From assembly GCA_964034945.1 (NCBI GenBank), contig OZ035963.1, positions 37,764,361 through 37,828,360 of the forward strand: 64,000 nt of DNA. Direction: 5' to 3'. The notes under the pieces were generated by a model. The model had not been told where the DNA came from and ran no database searches. It saw only the letters and a program-made list of their open reading frames with translations. Position 1 is the first letter of the stretch. Every line of letters starts with the position of its first letter. This DNA is from Chrysopilus asiliformis (taxonomy: Eukaryota > Arthropoda > Insecta > Diptera > Rhagionidae). This document shows positions 31,615 to 43,889 of the stretch, one piece after another. The translations under genes and the position numbers were made by a program.

Positions 31615-32138
31615 TGGTTTCTTGGGATGTATGGGCCGTAGCGACATCCTGCTGGAACCACGTGTTGTCTGGGTCGATATCCCTCATGTTTTCAAAGGAA
31701 GAATCGTTGATCATGGTCCGGTAACGCCCTCCATTGACCGTAACGCGGGCTCCGACCTGATTTCGAAAGTAATAAAGACCGACAATGCTGCCGGCGGCGT
31801 GCGATGTACACTAAACATATTTCGTTGACGCGTTGACGGCCTGACATTATAGAGAGAGTATTTAGTCACAGTACGACGAATAGCAGGCTCAGATGGCGAC
31901 CATAAAATTTACTTAGTTTTGGGTACGTTTGCGAATTGACTACCGATTTTCGAAGTAAAATTGGATTCTTTAAAGACGTTCTTCAAGTGTGAGTTTTTCC
32001 ACGATGAAATGGCAAACTATACTGAGTAAAAATAACTTCCATATTTGGACAGATGACAGCTAGTTTGACAGCTATCACTATAAAAAATTCTATCACATCA
32101 AAAAAATACACCCTTTAAAAAGGTGTATCTAAAAAAAG
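31615..32138 (-). pseudogene. Mariner-like transposase fragment
   Basis: The minus strand encodes pieces of a Tc1/mariner-type DDE transposase in broken frames. Around 31620-31800 it reads VTVNGGRYRTMIND and DNTWFQQDVATAHTSQ, the region of the second catalytic Asp. Around 31960-32050 the 5' end is recognisable (QYSLPFHRGK). The right end AAAGGGTGT (minus strand, about 32138) matches the start of the fragment at 62144. The first catalytic Asp region and the C-terminus are missing, so it is a deleted, inactive copy. Confidence 0.8.
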
Positions 32139-33485
32139 AATGGGGTCATTTTTTACAGAAACGTACCACCAGCTGCCCGTTATCTGTCACATAGTGATGA
32201 TTAGGTATAGGAAAAAATTGAATATTTTTTTATTAAAAGCCTAAACTAAGTTTTTAATTTCATTATTATTTTCGTAACCAGCATTTCAAAATCTATAAGA
32301 AAATTTACGACGTGGTAAATTTACGCGGTTTACACCGTTTACGAGCACATTTTCGAGATTGCAAGAATCGCCCTTTTATCTTTTATCTTATATTTTTACA
32401 ATACACTGTAAACTTTTTTTTGTAAACAATTTTGCACGTGATTTTATTTTTATAATTAAAAAATTTTTTTTTATCATACGCCCCTTTTACAAGAAAAAAA
32501 TAATACTTTTAATTTCCCTATGTACTTCTCAGTTCTATGAACAGAAAAAAAAATTCGCTAGGTTGAGAGCTTCTTTTGATGATGTCGAGTGCCGCTATAT
32601 GTCAAATTACTCTTTGGTTTTTAGGTCTCTCAGTGGCATTACACGGAAAGAAATCTCTGCTGAAATCCAGCAAAATACATACATAATGAATCTATCAAAA
32701 ACCCAATAGATGTGGCGCCAATCAGATTCTTCGTGATTCAAGCAGAACTTTCTTGATTATCAAAATTTAGTAAATTAAGCAAAAGTCAGATGATAATCAG
32801 CAGAGATCGGTATGATTTGGGAAAAATTGACAATCATCAGACTTTCTGCTTGATTTTAGCTTAACTCTTATTGATTTAAGAATATTCTTCTTGATTTAAG
32901 AAGTTTTTGAAACTTTTTTTGATATTTTTTAAAGTGCTTATTAATTTAAACGGACTTTTGCTTAACCTAATTTTGAGGTCAAGCAGTATATGGACTTCGG
33001 ATTGATTTTAGAATACGGAGTTTTTTCGTGTACCTCTTAAACAAAATAACTTTTAATTATATAGACACCATTGTTTGCGCATACCTCTTTTATTATTTCT
33101 TTACCAGATTATATAAAAAAATGTATTTCCTTGATTATCTGAAGAGTATCCTAACCTGCGTTAGGAAAACGCATTTCTGGAGGTACGGGATGAGACCTTT
33201 AGATTTGTGAGTTATACTTATAAATTCGAACAAACTGTACTCAAATTTAAGTTTATTTTACAGTTCTAAAATTGGATTCAGTTTTATTTTAGGTAATCCA
33301 AATATGTTATTGATTTTAATACTTTTTTTCAGATATTAAACAAAATAAAATGCAACCGCATTATTTTTTTAATGCACTTTTGTATTACAATGTAATGCAT
33401 ATGCGATATTTAAAAAAAAATATGTCAATAAAAGATTTCTTGTAACTATTTTTTACCTTTTTTCGGTCGAAACAGTATCAGATTA
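32139..33485. other. AT-rich intergenic DNA
   Basis: tacaccctttaaaaaggtgta at 32127-32147 is a palindrome at the border of the preceding fragment. Between about 32635 and 33035 weakly inverted ends (acacggaaagaaatc / tcgtgtacc) suggest a decayed MITE. No gene is seen. Confidence 0.35.
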
Positions 33486-33620
33486 TAAAAAAGTTGCGTT
33501 AATCGAGTCAACTTTATTTGGAAGTTGCGTTTATAGAGTCAACAGTGTAAAATTTTAGGTGTTGCGTTAACCGAGGAGTTGTGTTGTTCGAGGGTTGCAT
33601 TTACCGAGGTCACACTGTAA
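33486..33620. repeat. pogo/Tigger-like terminal repeat remnant
   Basis: Repeated ttgcgttaa(t/c)cgag and similar units end in ccgaggtcacactgta. Reversed, this reads CAGTGTGACCTCGGTAAA, like pogo-family ends. No opposite end was found. Confidence 0.5.
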
Positions 33621-34479
33621 TGTGAAATAAGCACATCGAGGAGACCTTACTGTGTGTTTAATTATGATGGAATGTAAGCCTTATATGAGGCTTTAGGCAC
33701 CCGCGCTTTATTAATTGAAAAATTAATTGATGGAATCGAACTGTTATTGTATCTCAATTGGCGATTTAGTCGGTATGTCTGGCTTTGACTGATGCATACA
33801 ATACATAAATGAAGAAATGTCGGATTAATTGATCACTTTGAAAGCATGTCAACACTATATAACAGCCAAATGACAGTCAATCAATATAGAATGAAAAAAA
33901 AATTCTAACACAAATATAGTCGGTTCATAATTTATGCCGTATTTCTCAAAATAATAAAATACTTAACATTCGACAGAGTTGCCATTACTTGATTCATGTA
34001 AAAGTTTCATTAATATTTAATTCAAGTTTTTGTTCTCACAACTTTAATTGAATCGATTGGACATTAAAAAATATACCGGTCTTACTAGCTGTACAGAAAT
34101 GCACGTTTTTATATGCAGTTTATGTTTGTCACATAAGTATTTTTCTGTAAGAAATTGCTAATATAAATTTATTTTATACTTATAGGACCACGAAATATAT
34201 TTTTGAAGAGCTTTCAGTTAAAAGTTATTAAATGTTGGTAGCCAACGATAACCCGTTTTTTCCGCCAATTCAAACTCCCTGTCTTAAGAGGTTTGTGGTG
34301 TGGTAGTGATGTGAATGTAAATTACAATCAGCTCAGGTGTCAATGTCGAATTTGAGAACCTACTTCTCCGTCAGGTATTTAATATTGGTCTAATAACAAA
34401 AATTTGGATTTTTCAAACAAATTTTAAATTTAATTAATTTATATTATAGTCTTTATCGAGATATATATATTAATCTTCA
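33621..34479. other. AT-rich intergenic DNA
   Basis: No gene or strong repeat was recognised. Confidence 0.4.
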
Positions 34480-34990
34480 TAACGCTTTTGATTTTCGAGT
34501 GTAGATTCCGTCATAGTGAACCGATTTTAATGCGGTTTTTGAATATATGTCCTTAATACATGGGCGAGTTCTAGGTTATATGCCAATTAATGTCTCCCCT
34601 ACTTCTTACTCCTTCGCCTTCTATCTTCATAACCATTAGTGCAATTTTGACATGGTTTTCACCATTGGGTAAACTTAATAGTTAATAGTTTTCTCTCATT
34701 AAAATCTATCCTTCCCCTTGTTGTAAACCCCTCTCCTGCTATCTCCTGAACCTTTGGAGCAATTTCATTGCGGTTTTCGTCATTGGGTAGATTGTCCCCC
34801 AAGTAAATTTTCTGCTCGCTAATACATATCAACCCCTCCCCTTGGCTTCTACTATTTCCTAAGCCGTTAGAGAACTATTGACGCGGGTTTCGACATATGC
34901 TAGATGGCTGAACACACTGTGAACACCTCTCCTGGAGCAATTTTCACACGGTTTTTACCATTAACTATAATCTTCAGACGAGTAACCGTA
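34480..34990 (-). repeat. Tandem array of diverged ~115-bp units
   Basis: About four units each carry cctctcctgctatctcctga-like and gcaattt..(c/a)ggtttt(c/t) motifs followed by cattgggta. On the minus strand this is the same family as 11097-11690 and 31205-31614; another piece is at 56040-56220. Confidence 0.7.
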
Positions 34991-36872
34991 ATCTTAGTAG
35001 CCATAAAGTCACAACTTGTTGAATCGGCATTGACCTTACGGAATTTCCACCAAGATAGCGGGTAATCGGATGGATTTTAATATTCGGATTCGCATTCGCA
35101 AAAAAATGCCAAAACATTTGTAAACATTTTCGCTCTGACCACTCCGTGATTCCCGGGAACTACACGCACCCAGAGCAATTTGTGCATGAATTCTACTAAA
35201 TGTGGATACTTTCTATCCAATTCTGGAGAGGAGAAATTGACCGATCCCAGAGGTATGTTGAATCAATCCCCAAAATATCATTGACCAATTCTCTTAAAAT
35301 GGCATAGAATCAACAAATTTTCACACTTTGATGTAAAAGTAAAACGACGGTACCTGTTTTACTTTGTTTCTGATTATATTTAATTTTCTCTCCGAAAAAC
35401 ATGACGTTCGATTTAATTTCTCTTCCACATCTAATTTCACAATGTTGAGGAGAAATGGAAACAATGAATGACAACAATAAGATGATATACAAATAAATAA
35501 TTGATTTTCGATGACATTTTAGACCAAAACTCCAAACGAATGAAATTGAAAAAAATACTTCTCACTTTCAAAATTTTGCAAAAAAGAAATTATTTTGTTT
35601 AATATCTGAAAACATCGACCTAGAAAATTCAACAAAAACAATGCAAACGAATTTCTAAATGAAGATATGATCTTTAAAACTGATATTTTTAAATTCGTTT
35701 CTTAAAATAATAGTACAATAATTTTTAATTGGATTTTCAAAATTGGCGTTATACAATTAACAAAATTATACCGCCATATTATTTTGTAGTCGCCTGCAGC
35801 GGGTAATTAGATCACTTCTTGATGATAGTATAATTTTTAATCAGTTGCAGCGGCAGGATTCCACAAATGTGCAGTGCGAATACAAACAATTCTATATCCC
35901 ATTTTGTGTCTAAACTCAACACCCAAAAAAAGTGCTACCAAAAAGAATTTCTATATACCGTGTGATGATTTTTAGATGCAAGTGCATAGTTTTTATCCAA
36001 TTTTGCTCTATCCGATGTTGTGGATAGAAATACTTAACATTTTACACTGAGTGCGGGTTCACAATAACATTAAAGTTTTATTTGTGGTGGTGTACAAGTA
36101 CAAGTTTTACCCGCTCCGTAAAGCTAATAAGCTTCTCTGAAAGATTCGTCTAAACTGCTTCTGTGGTTCTCGAGTTGTAGGCATACAAGTTTATTAACAC
36201 ACTCAGAAAAATCTGTAAGTTTAAACCATATGTTTGGTTTAAAGATATCTTTTCATTCTCTAATTAAAGAATAGTTTCTACAATTTGAAGAGTTTTCTGC
36301 AGTGTTAATAAATCTGTGTCATTTTCGAATGCAATGAAAAAAAATATCGTCTTTAGTTTAAAGTTACCAATTCCTTTAATTTAATTCAAACGCTTATTAT
36401 TGTATCAAGGAAGTATCGGGGAATCTCGGGTTAGCTTATGACCTAAAAGATGCTTATTGATGCCAATAAGTTCCCGTGAAAGTTTTATCCACACGGAAAA
36501 AGTCCGCATAGTAACCGTTCCTATAAAATATGGGAAAGCGATTATAGGAGTCATTGCACCATTTTGTAGCAAAGGCTTCCATAAATATTGGAACTAGTCC
36601 TAGTTTTCGTGGAATCATTACTATGTAAATAGGGCTGAGAGAAGAATGCCCACATTCCAATAAAAGTAGCACCCGTTCCTAGTTTTCACTGGAGCCATTC
36701 CTAAACTGAGATGGAATCAATGCTGTTTTATAGTATGGAATCGTTCCCACTGTGTTTAGAAGTGACTTCAATATCATATATAGGACTCAGTCCTTGGCGC
36801 TATAATTATAGGAACGAATCCTATTTCAAATTAGAATATCGCGAATATATATATAATATATATGTATATATA
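34991..36872. other. AT-rich intergenic DNA
   Basis: acacactcagaaaaatctgt at 36198 resembles the CACTCAGAAAAAT MITE terminus. 36470-36830 has several 'ggaa(t/c)c.(t/g)tcc' inverted pieces but no clear element. No gene is seen. Confidence 0.4.
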
Positions 36873-38123
36873 CAGCCTTGGCCAAAAGTATTGAGCACCC
36901 ATGATACGAGTATATGGCAAAATAACCGTTATATTTAGATGTAGTCAAATAAAAATAGTTTTAGTAGAAGTTAATCGTTTATTGTATGATAAAAATTTAA
37001 TATTTTGTGGGGCCACCCTTCGCCTTTATAACGGCAGCGACCCTCTTAGGCATGGATGCGACGAGTTTCTTACATTCATCGCGCTCCACTCTTCTTGGAG
37101 GTGCCTTTTTAAATCTTCTTTTGACGAAATTTGATGTGCCCGCACCTTACGCTTTAGTATAGCCCATAAATGTTCTATGGGGTTTAAATCCGGAGACTGC
37201 GAAGGCCACTCTAAAACATCGACGCAATTTTCTTCAAACCAATTCTTTGTTTCGGTGGATTTATGGCATGGTGCGTTGTCTTGCTGAAACTTTACGGCAT
37301 CCATGTTTGTATCTCCAAAAATGCATGAAAACGACGCCATAAGTGTAGTTTTGAGCACATCTATGTATTTTTTGGAGTTCATTTTGCCTTCACATACGAA
37401 CATTTCACCAACTCCAGATCCAGCCATGCAGCCCCAAACCATTATACTGCCACCCCCGTATTTTACGGTTGGTACAACACATTCGACATTATACTCTTCG
37501 CCTATTCGGCGGCGGACATACGATGCACCGGGTATCCCGAAAACCTAAAAAATAATGAAAAAATATGATTTGTAAACCGTTGGATTTTACTACACTTCAC
37601 ATATTTATCGGGTCGAAAATAATGTTTTTCTACAGAAAAAGGAATTATTTTACTCCCCTGAAAGTTTGATTCGTCCGACCATAGAATATTTGACCAATCT
37701 TGCTCGGTTAAACTTTTGTGTTTTAGAGCCCATTGGACGCGAGCCTTTTTGTTTTTTTCGGAAAGCCACGGCTTCTTCCTGGCTTTGCAGCCTTTTAGAC
37801 CAGGTTTCTGCAGTCTTCTTCGTGTCGTCCTGGCAGATATTGGCTTTTTAATTGTTAAATCAGTATCGAGCTCGAAAGACGTTTTTCTCCTATTTTTCAG
37901 TGAATCCCTTAATAATATTCTGTCTTCACGATCTATAGTAAGTCGTTTTCGTCCAGATCTGTGTCTATTTTTATGCGATCCAGTCTTCTCGAACCGTTCG
38001 ATAACATATTGCACAGCTCGACGCGAACATTTAACGGTTTTAGAAATTTCCACTTGGGACTTGCCTTGCTGCTTCAAAAGTTGAATTTCTACCCGCTGTT
38101 GCAATGTCAGTTCTCTTTTTTTC

Positions 38124-38128
<5 letters not shown>
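36873..38128 (-). pseudogene. Tc1-family (DD34E) transposase, disrupted; one TIR left
   Basis: The minus strand encodes a near-complete Tc1-type transposase. The ATG at 38128 starts MAKKRELTLQQRVEIQLL, with helix-turn-helix DNA-binding regions in the first 110 codons. The catalytic residues are [18 protein letters not shown] and [11 protein letters not shown], with 34 residues between the last Asp and Glu. After DESNFQ, 113 bp (37545-37657) interrupt the frame before it resumes as [13 protein letters not shown]. The piece has GT and AG near its ends, but splicing them would still shift the frame. A second shift near 37085 moves the C-terminus out of frame. The 3' terminus CAGCCTTGGCCAAAAGTATT is at 36873 beside TA. 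The other TIR is gone, replaced by (TA)n. Confidence 0.88.

Positions 38129-38183
<55 letters not shown>
38127..38183. repeat. (TA)n microsatellite, about 28 units
   Basis: Pure AT repeat abutting, and overlapping by two bases, the transposase ATG of the Tc1 pseudogene. Confidence 0.98.
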
Positions 38184-38185
<2 letters not shown>

Positions 38186-38448
38186 AGGATTCTCTCCTAT
38201 ACAAAAACTCATTACTTTAGGTTGAAATTGGATACTTAATTTAAATTTTTAGGAAATAATTGAACATCAATTGATATCAAATCTTCGGTCTGTCAAATTC
38301 ATTTTACAAACGACGTGATGGTAATTTCAAAGCAAAAACGACGTACAACTTATTTTAGAACTGTATTTAATTTCTAAGAAAAAAATACATTTCTCATCTG
38401 GTAACGCCGCTGCGTCTCTATATTTCTATATTTGTTTATAGACACTAT

Positions 38449-38548
38449 CAGCCGTATTCTGGCGTTGTGATACTTAAGTCACAAGTCCATACAATTTGAG
38501 GCTCTTGTGACCGAGTTGTGACTAGTGACCGTAGCTAGAATAAGGCTG
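38449..38548. mobile_element. MITE, 100 bp (CAGCC..TTCTGGCG family)
   Basis: The ends are CAGCCGTATTCTGGCGTTGT and CAGCCTTATTCTAGC inverted, and the interior pairs through cacaag/cttgtga. A 116-bp relative is at 48906-49021. Confidence 0.75.
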
Positions 38549-39989
38549 TATATTTCTTTCTCTGTTTGTTTTGCCCTAAAAATTGTGCCCTAAAAATTTC
38601 TAGCCAATTAGAATGCCAAGCTCTGGGTATTTCTAGGTTATTCGTTTTTGGTTACATGGGTTTTTTTTCTTATTTGATGTATGGAGGTTTGTCTTCTGTA
38701 TTCTGTGGCTATCCTATACATACACTCCTCTATGATTCTCATATAGAGTATAAAAGACTTTTCCAAAATTTAAAAACAAAATGTTATTCATTACATTGCA
38801 TGACTAGTAAAAATGTAACAACGTGCAAAAAGCTAAAGTTTTACGTATCAGTTTCACTTTTTTAAACCTACAGGTTTACACTTGGGCTCACATATACCAT
38901 TTTTAAAAACCAATAATATTTTATACTCTTGATTGTTTTGAAATGTCTCTTTAGGTTTGCCACATTTTTGAATTTCTGTGAATTAATAACATTTTGTAAA
39001 TTTATTACTAAAGTTTCAATCTTAAAGTGAAAATTCAATTTTTTTAAAATTAAGTTACATATATGGAAAAATAAAAAAAATTTGCTAAAACTGTTGGAAA
39101 AACCACTTTAGCGTATTTTTTCCATGATGTGACATCAAAGACGAGACATTTTTTCAATAGCTAATCGCTTGTTTTTGTTAAACATGAATGCATCATTCAT
39201 ACATCACCGGTGACGTAGAATAGCCAGATTTCTTTCTGTAAATGGACAAAATGTCCTGAAGTCGACCGTCATTTTCCTACCACATTGGAGAAATCATACC
39301 TCGAATACACCGAAATGTGATTTTGTTTTGTGGAAAAGTGTTTGTAGCGCTCCCACATCTTTTGCAGGGGAATTTCTCCAACTATACATATGAACATGAT
39401 CAAATTACAATTCAAAGCATTGTAGCTAAGCTCCGCCTTTTTAACAATTTATCTGAAGTTGTTCCCAGCTTGCTAAGCGAAAAGTTTAACTAAAGGCAAG
39501 AGGTTTTTTGATGAGAACAGGACCAACAGGATCTTATCTTCTTGCCTTGGTTAAAGAGTTTAGTTTATGTGTTTTTGAGTTTCTCTCAGGATTTTGACTT
39601 CCTCTCTCGTAAAAAGTGTACGCAGAAATGAATAGTTTTTAAAACGTGTGAACAAAGAATCGAAAAACGTCTTGCTGCAGGAGAAAAGGATTTTTCTCAA
39701 AAGCCGGGAGACGCCAAATTTTAGATAAGATTGTTCCGAGAATCTACTATAATGTTATGCGTGGATTGATTTTGTATGTTCTAATCAATAACAGACAAGC
39801 TTTTCTGACAATCGAATTAAATTTGAAAATGTTGCTGTTGCAAAAGAGAAAAATGGCTTTAATACAATATAAGTTCATACATTTTTGTTTCGGTTTCAAG
39901 GACTAAATTTGAAATCTGATTTTTTATGTATGGCTTAGTATATCAGGCATAAATTTGAAACAAAAAATTGTAATTCACCATGTTTCAGG
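38549..39989. other. AT-rich intergenic DNA
   Basis: A 99-codon ORF at 38566-38865 is unrecognised. No gene is supported. Confidence 0.4.
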
Positions 39990-40736
39990 AAAAACTTTTC
40001 TTGGTAAAAAAAACTTTTTTTCGTCAAAAATATATTTTATTTCTCGATATAGTTTCCTTCAAAAGCGATACACTTATTCCAGTGTTCCTGCAACATTTGG
40101 ATATGTTTCATATAGTGTGATTTGTCAAGGGATTAAAATATGCTTCTTTTTCGCAGTCTACACCCTCATTTTACGAAAATCTCTTCGCCTGGAGTTACCT
40201 CTTCACGTTGGGAGACAAGTAATAGTCGCTGGAGCCAGATATTAAGAATACGGAAGATAGTAGGGCAATTCGTACTTCAATTGATTTAATTTTGCCATCG
40301 GTTTCAATCATCGACACGTTGCTGTTTTTGATGGATTTTTGGAAAACATGTTCAAACGTTCATGTAAAATATCACTAACACATTCTGTTGATATCTTTAC
40401 GATGCTTTTCCTCACTTTCATTTTGCGGTTATCCAAAACTATACGGTGGATTTTTTTGAGGGTTTCTGGAATTGGTGCATTAATCGGACGTCCACAACCT
40501 GCTATACATCATCGGTTCTTATATGACTGCTTTTAGAAGGAGCAGACGTGCCGTAATACGTCTTAAGTCATTTTTGGGTTTCGACGGTTTTTTTTCGCCA
40601 AAAAGCTATCACAAAATCCTTTTTCACAAAATTAACAGTACTTATAGAACTGCCACTCGCAAACGAATGACACAAAAATTTTATACAAACCATTAAAGGC
40701 TATTTAGTTGCGAGTTCCGGGACTTTTCAATCCATG
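39990..40736 (-). pseudogene. Degenerate mariner transposase, central part deleted
   Basis: On the minus strand, near 40360-40500, broken frames read GRPINAPIPETLKKIHRIVL and then a NRKMKV block, the helix-turn-helix region of mariner transposases. Near 40030-40240 they read SSDYYLSPNVKR and, further on, EAYFNP, the C-terminal region after the last catalytic Asp. The first two catalytic Asp regions are absent. The end tgaaaagtcccggaactcgc (minus, about 40728-40708) looks like a mariner TIR. Many stops and shifts make it inactive. Confidence 0.75.
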
Positions 40737-41017
40737 TAATATGATACCGCACAATCCCGCAACGCAAGGAGGCATATCAAAAATGGATAAATAATCGGTA
40801 AAGTTTCAGAAGAGGTAATACGCAAAGAATCCAATTTTTGGGTCCAAGTTCCAGAACGGCTTATTAATATAACATTAACTCTTTCTAAAAATTGGAGGTA
40901 ATTTGTCGTCCCGCACTGATTCAAATGCGATCGTTTCTACCAAAAATCGTAAATAAAATGATTGCTTTTTTAAAAAGTGATAGACACGAAAAAAGGAATA
41001 ATAAACTACATTGGTTT

Positions 41018-41050
41018 CAAACGAACGTTGGAACTTTATACGTTCAGTAT
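41018..41050 (+). repeat. Direct repeat of about 30 bp (second copy 42747-42778)
   Basis: tcaaacgaacgttggaactt followed by tatacgttcagt occurs at both places, flanking the MITE and DD37E elements between them. Confidence 0.8.
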
Positions 41051-41228
41051 TTTACATCCATTATATTAGTTAAAATTCAGGGTGTTTCAAAAAATGCGTG
41101 AGCGGTGAATGTGTTAAAAGCCAAATAGACTCAAGAATACTGAATGCTATTAAAAATTGAAGCTTGTCGAAAATTGTCTGCAATTTTAGGTGTTGCACAG
41201 ATTTTTGAAACATCTTATTCAATTCATA

Positions 41229-41654
41229 AGGTCTGTTCGATATGAGTCCTGGACTTACTCGGAGTATTTTTACTTTACTCCACAAAATGGCGCATTTTCT
41301 TACTCTGAATTTATTTTTATCGAACAACTTGGAGTAAGTTCAGAGTAAATCACTAACTCTATATTATGAGTTTATAATTATAGATTATAAAATATAACAA
41401 ATATAATAAATAAAACCCGAAACTACTCAAGAATATATATTGGAAACAATTTATGATGTCTTTTGTTGCATTTCTTCTTCCAAACACTGTAAAAGAGAGG
41501 TTATGTCTGACAAATATCAGCTCTCAAAAGTTTACTCCAGCTAAAAGCAAGAGTAAGTTCGGAGTAAGTTCGGAGTAAGTCCAGGACTCATATCGAACAG
41601 AAAAGAGTAAAAAATTTTACTCCGAGTAAGTCCAGGACTCATATCGAACAGACC
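41229..41654. mobile_element. TA-flanked MITE, 426 bp
   Basis: The inverted ends share GGTCTGTTCGATATGAGTCC followed by TGGACTTACTCGGAGTA, flanked by TA. An extra internal copy of the right end lies at about 41567-41600. No protein is encoded. Confidence 0.88.
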
Positions 41655-41735
41655 TATAGTGCAAACAGTTTTTGTTTCCGCCACTGGAGAATTATTCAAA
41701 TACTTAGTTGCCAATTAAATTTTTTACGGGAAATA

Positions 41736-42654
41736 AGGCTTGTATTTGATAAAAACGGGACACCGACAGATGACTCTTAATTTTGCCCTTTTTCACTTAG
41801 GATTAAAAAAATGTCGCTCAAATATAACTGTAAACTTATACTTCATAAAATTATGGCAGGTCATGAAATTTTGGGTCTAGAATTTAAAATGGCGACGAAG
41901 CAAGAAGAGACACGTAAAAAAATTTTGTACAGTCGTAACGAAAATCCGATGAAACTTAAGTCGTTGAAGATTTTAAGCAGCTTCCGGGAATGGCTTTCTA
42001 CACAGCTTTGGCCAAAAATGGGACTGCCGAACATTTTCGAACTAAAAAGAAGTCGAAATTTCCTAAAACATACTTGGTATGGCAAGCCATTTGCACCTGT
42101 GGCAGAAAGTCCAAAAGTTTCATCACCACCGGCACCCTCAATAAGGAGATTTATCAGAAAGAGTGTTTGCAAAAACGATTTTTGCCTTTCCTGAGAAGCC
42201 ATGATAAAAAAACCTTTGTTTTGGCCCGATTTGACCGCATGCCAATATGCAAAAACGGTCATGGAGTGGTATGGAACCAACCAGGTCGAAATCGTACCTA
42301 GAGCAGCCAAACCTTCCAACTGTCCGGAATTGCGTCCGATCGAAAGATATTGGGCTCTGCTGAAGTGGGAACTTTCGAAAACGAAACAGGAAGTAAAAAA
42401 TATAGAGGACTTCAAAAAACTTTGGACAAAAGCTGCCAAAACGATCACGGCGAACACTGTACAAATCCTCATGAGCGGTGTTAAGCAAAAAGTTCGGAAT
42501 TTCTATGTTAATAAAGAATGACATCGTGTTTATTGTATAAAATCATTAAAACATATTGTATTCTAATAAAATAAAACAAAACATTCATTAAACTATTTCT
42601 AATCGTTGTTTATTTCGGTCTTCTAGCTGTCCCGTTTTTATCAAATACAAGCCT
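41736..42654 (+). pseudogene. ITmD37E-type transposon, internally deleted, perfect TIRs
   Basis: Perfect 26-bp TIRs (AGGCTTGTATTTGATAAAAA then CGGGAC) lie at 41736-41761 and 42629-42654, each beside TA. The interior encodes the C-terminal part of a DDE transposase in several frames. Segments read FPKTYLVWQAICTCGRKS, GTLNKEIYQKECLQKR, LFWPDLTACQYAKTV and CPELRPIERYWALLK. From the Asp of WPDL to the Glu of PIER there are 37 residues, the spacing of the DD37E family. The N-terminal half is deleted or unreadable (919 bp in total), so the copy is non-autonomous. Confidence 0.88.
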
Positions 42655-43655
42655 TACCGGGAGTTTCCTGTTGCTATTTTTTAAGCGCGGGATCGCGGAA
42701 TCCCGTTTGAGAAACACTGCACCGAATGTCTTTGGAGCACAAATGTCAAACGAACGTTGGAACTTTATACGTTCAGTCTCTGACCTCGCGGGGAAGATTG
42801 ATCCGAATCTGTTCAGTGGTTCTCAAGTTAGACGAACAGACTAAAAAAAACGATAAACATAAACCGAGAAAACTGGTAAGAAAAAGTGGTTAACAGAGAT
42901 TATTATATAATAGATTACCGTTTCTGGTCTTAATTGAGGTTTTTTAGTTCCATAAAGAAGTATTGATTGGGCTACATGATGTTGTGTTCATAACTCATTT
43001 TATGAAATTTTTTAGCTGACGATCTTTTCATATTTAGAAACAAAAAGGAAATGTGCGCGAAATTTTTTAAACAGCGTGCGGCGAAATCAAGAGCTACTCG
43101 GTCCCAAGCGAGAATTGTTTTAATTTTTCGCGCTTTATACATTCCATGAAAAATCACATTGGAAATTGTAAAAATATCAATAAAGATAAATGCGCCACAA
43201 GCAAAACCTTTTCAGATACATGTAATCTTTTGAGATACATAAAAAACTGTATTGTACATAAAAACCGAGCCTTGCCTAGGTTGAAGTATTTTTTGCATAT
43301 TTAGTGATCGTTTTTTTCTAGCGTTTGATAAATTATAACCCATTAAGGCTTGTGGTCCGCTATTTTGTTTTTCCTCCATCGAGGCATACTTAAGAACCAT
43401 AAGTATGAGGTAACAAACATTATGACACCAGTTTCATGAAAATCAGTCCATCCGTTTGGGCCCGTAATAAATGTTTATAGAATGCTAAAAGCAATACCCA
43501 ACTTTTGCAGCTGTCGGGTAAAAAATACTACCAAAACCATTCCAACTTTTCATAAATTATCTAAGATGTTAAAGTGCTGTAACTCTAAAACGACTGGAAA
43601 TAAAAATCTAAATTGTTATACTATTACTTTCTCACCAAATATACAGACCTTGCCA
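42655..43655. other. Intergenic DNA
   Basis: It holds the second copy of the 30-bp direct repeat at 42747. No gene is seen. Confidence 0.45.
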
Positions 43656-43889
43656 CACGGTTAAAAATTTAACGTTTTATATAAATAAAATTTTGTTCAC
43701 ATTAAATTTGTATTAGTTTGCATGTTATCGACATTTGGTGTAACATTTGACATGTTTATGAAAACACTTATTAAAGTTTTACACTTGATACCAAATGTCG
43801 ATGAAAACATACAAGTTGATACAAATTTGATGTGAAAGATCTTGATAAACAAAAAATTATTCATATAAATCCATAGATTTTTTACCGTG
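43656..43889. mobile_element. Foldback MITE, about 234 bp
   Basis: The outer ends cacggttaaaaattt and aaaaaatctatgg..(inverse) share CACGGT-AAAA. Inside, gttatcgacatttggtgtaa pairs with taccaaatgtcgatgaaaac, and aaatttgtatta with tacaaattt. Confidence 0.7.

Noticed and set aside
41861..42472. 203-codon minus ORF over the DD37E element
   Set aside because: Antisense to clearly recognisable transposase pieces on the plus strand.
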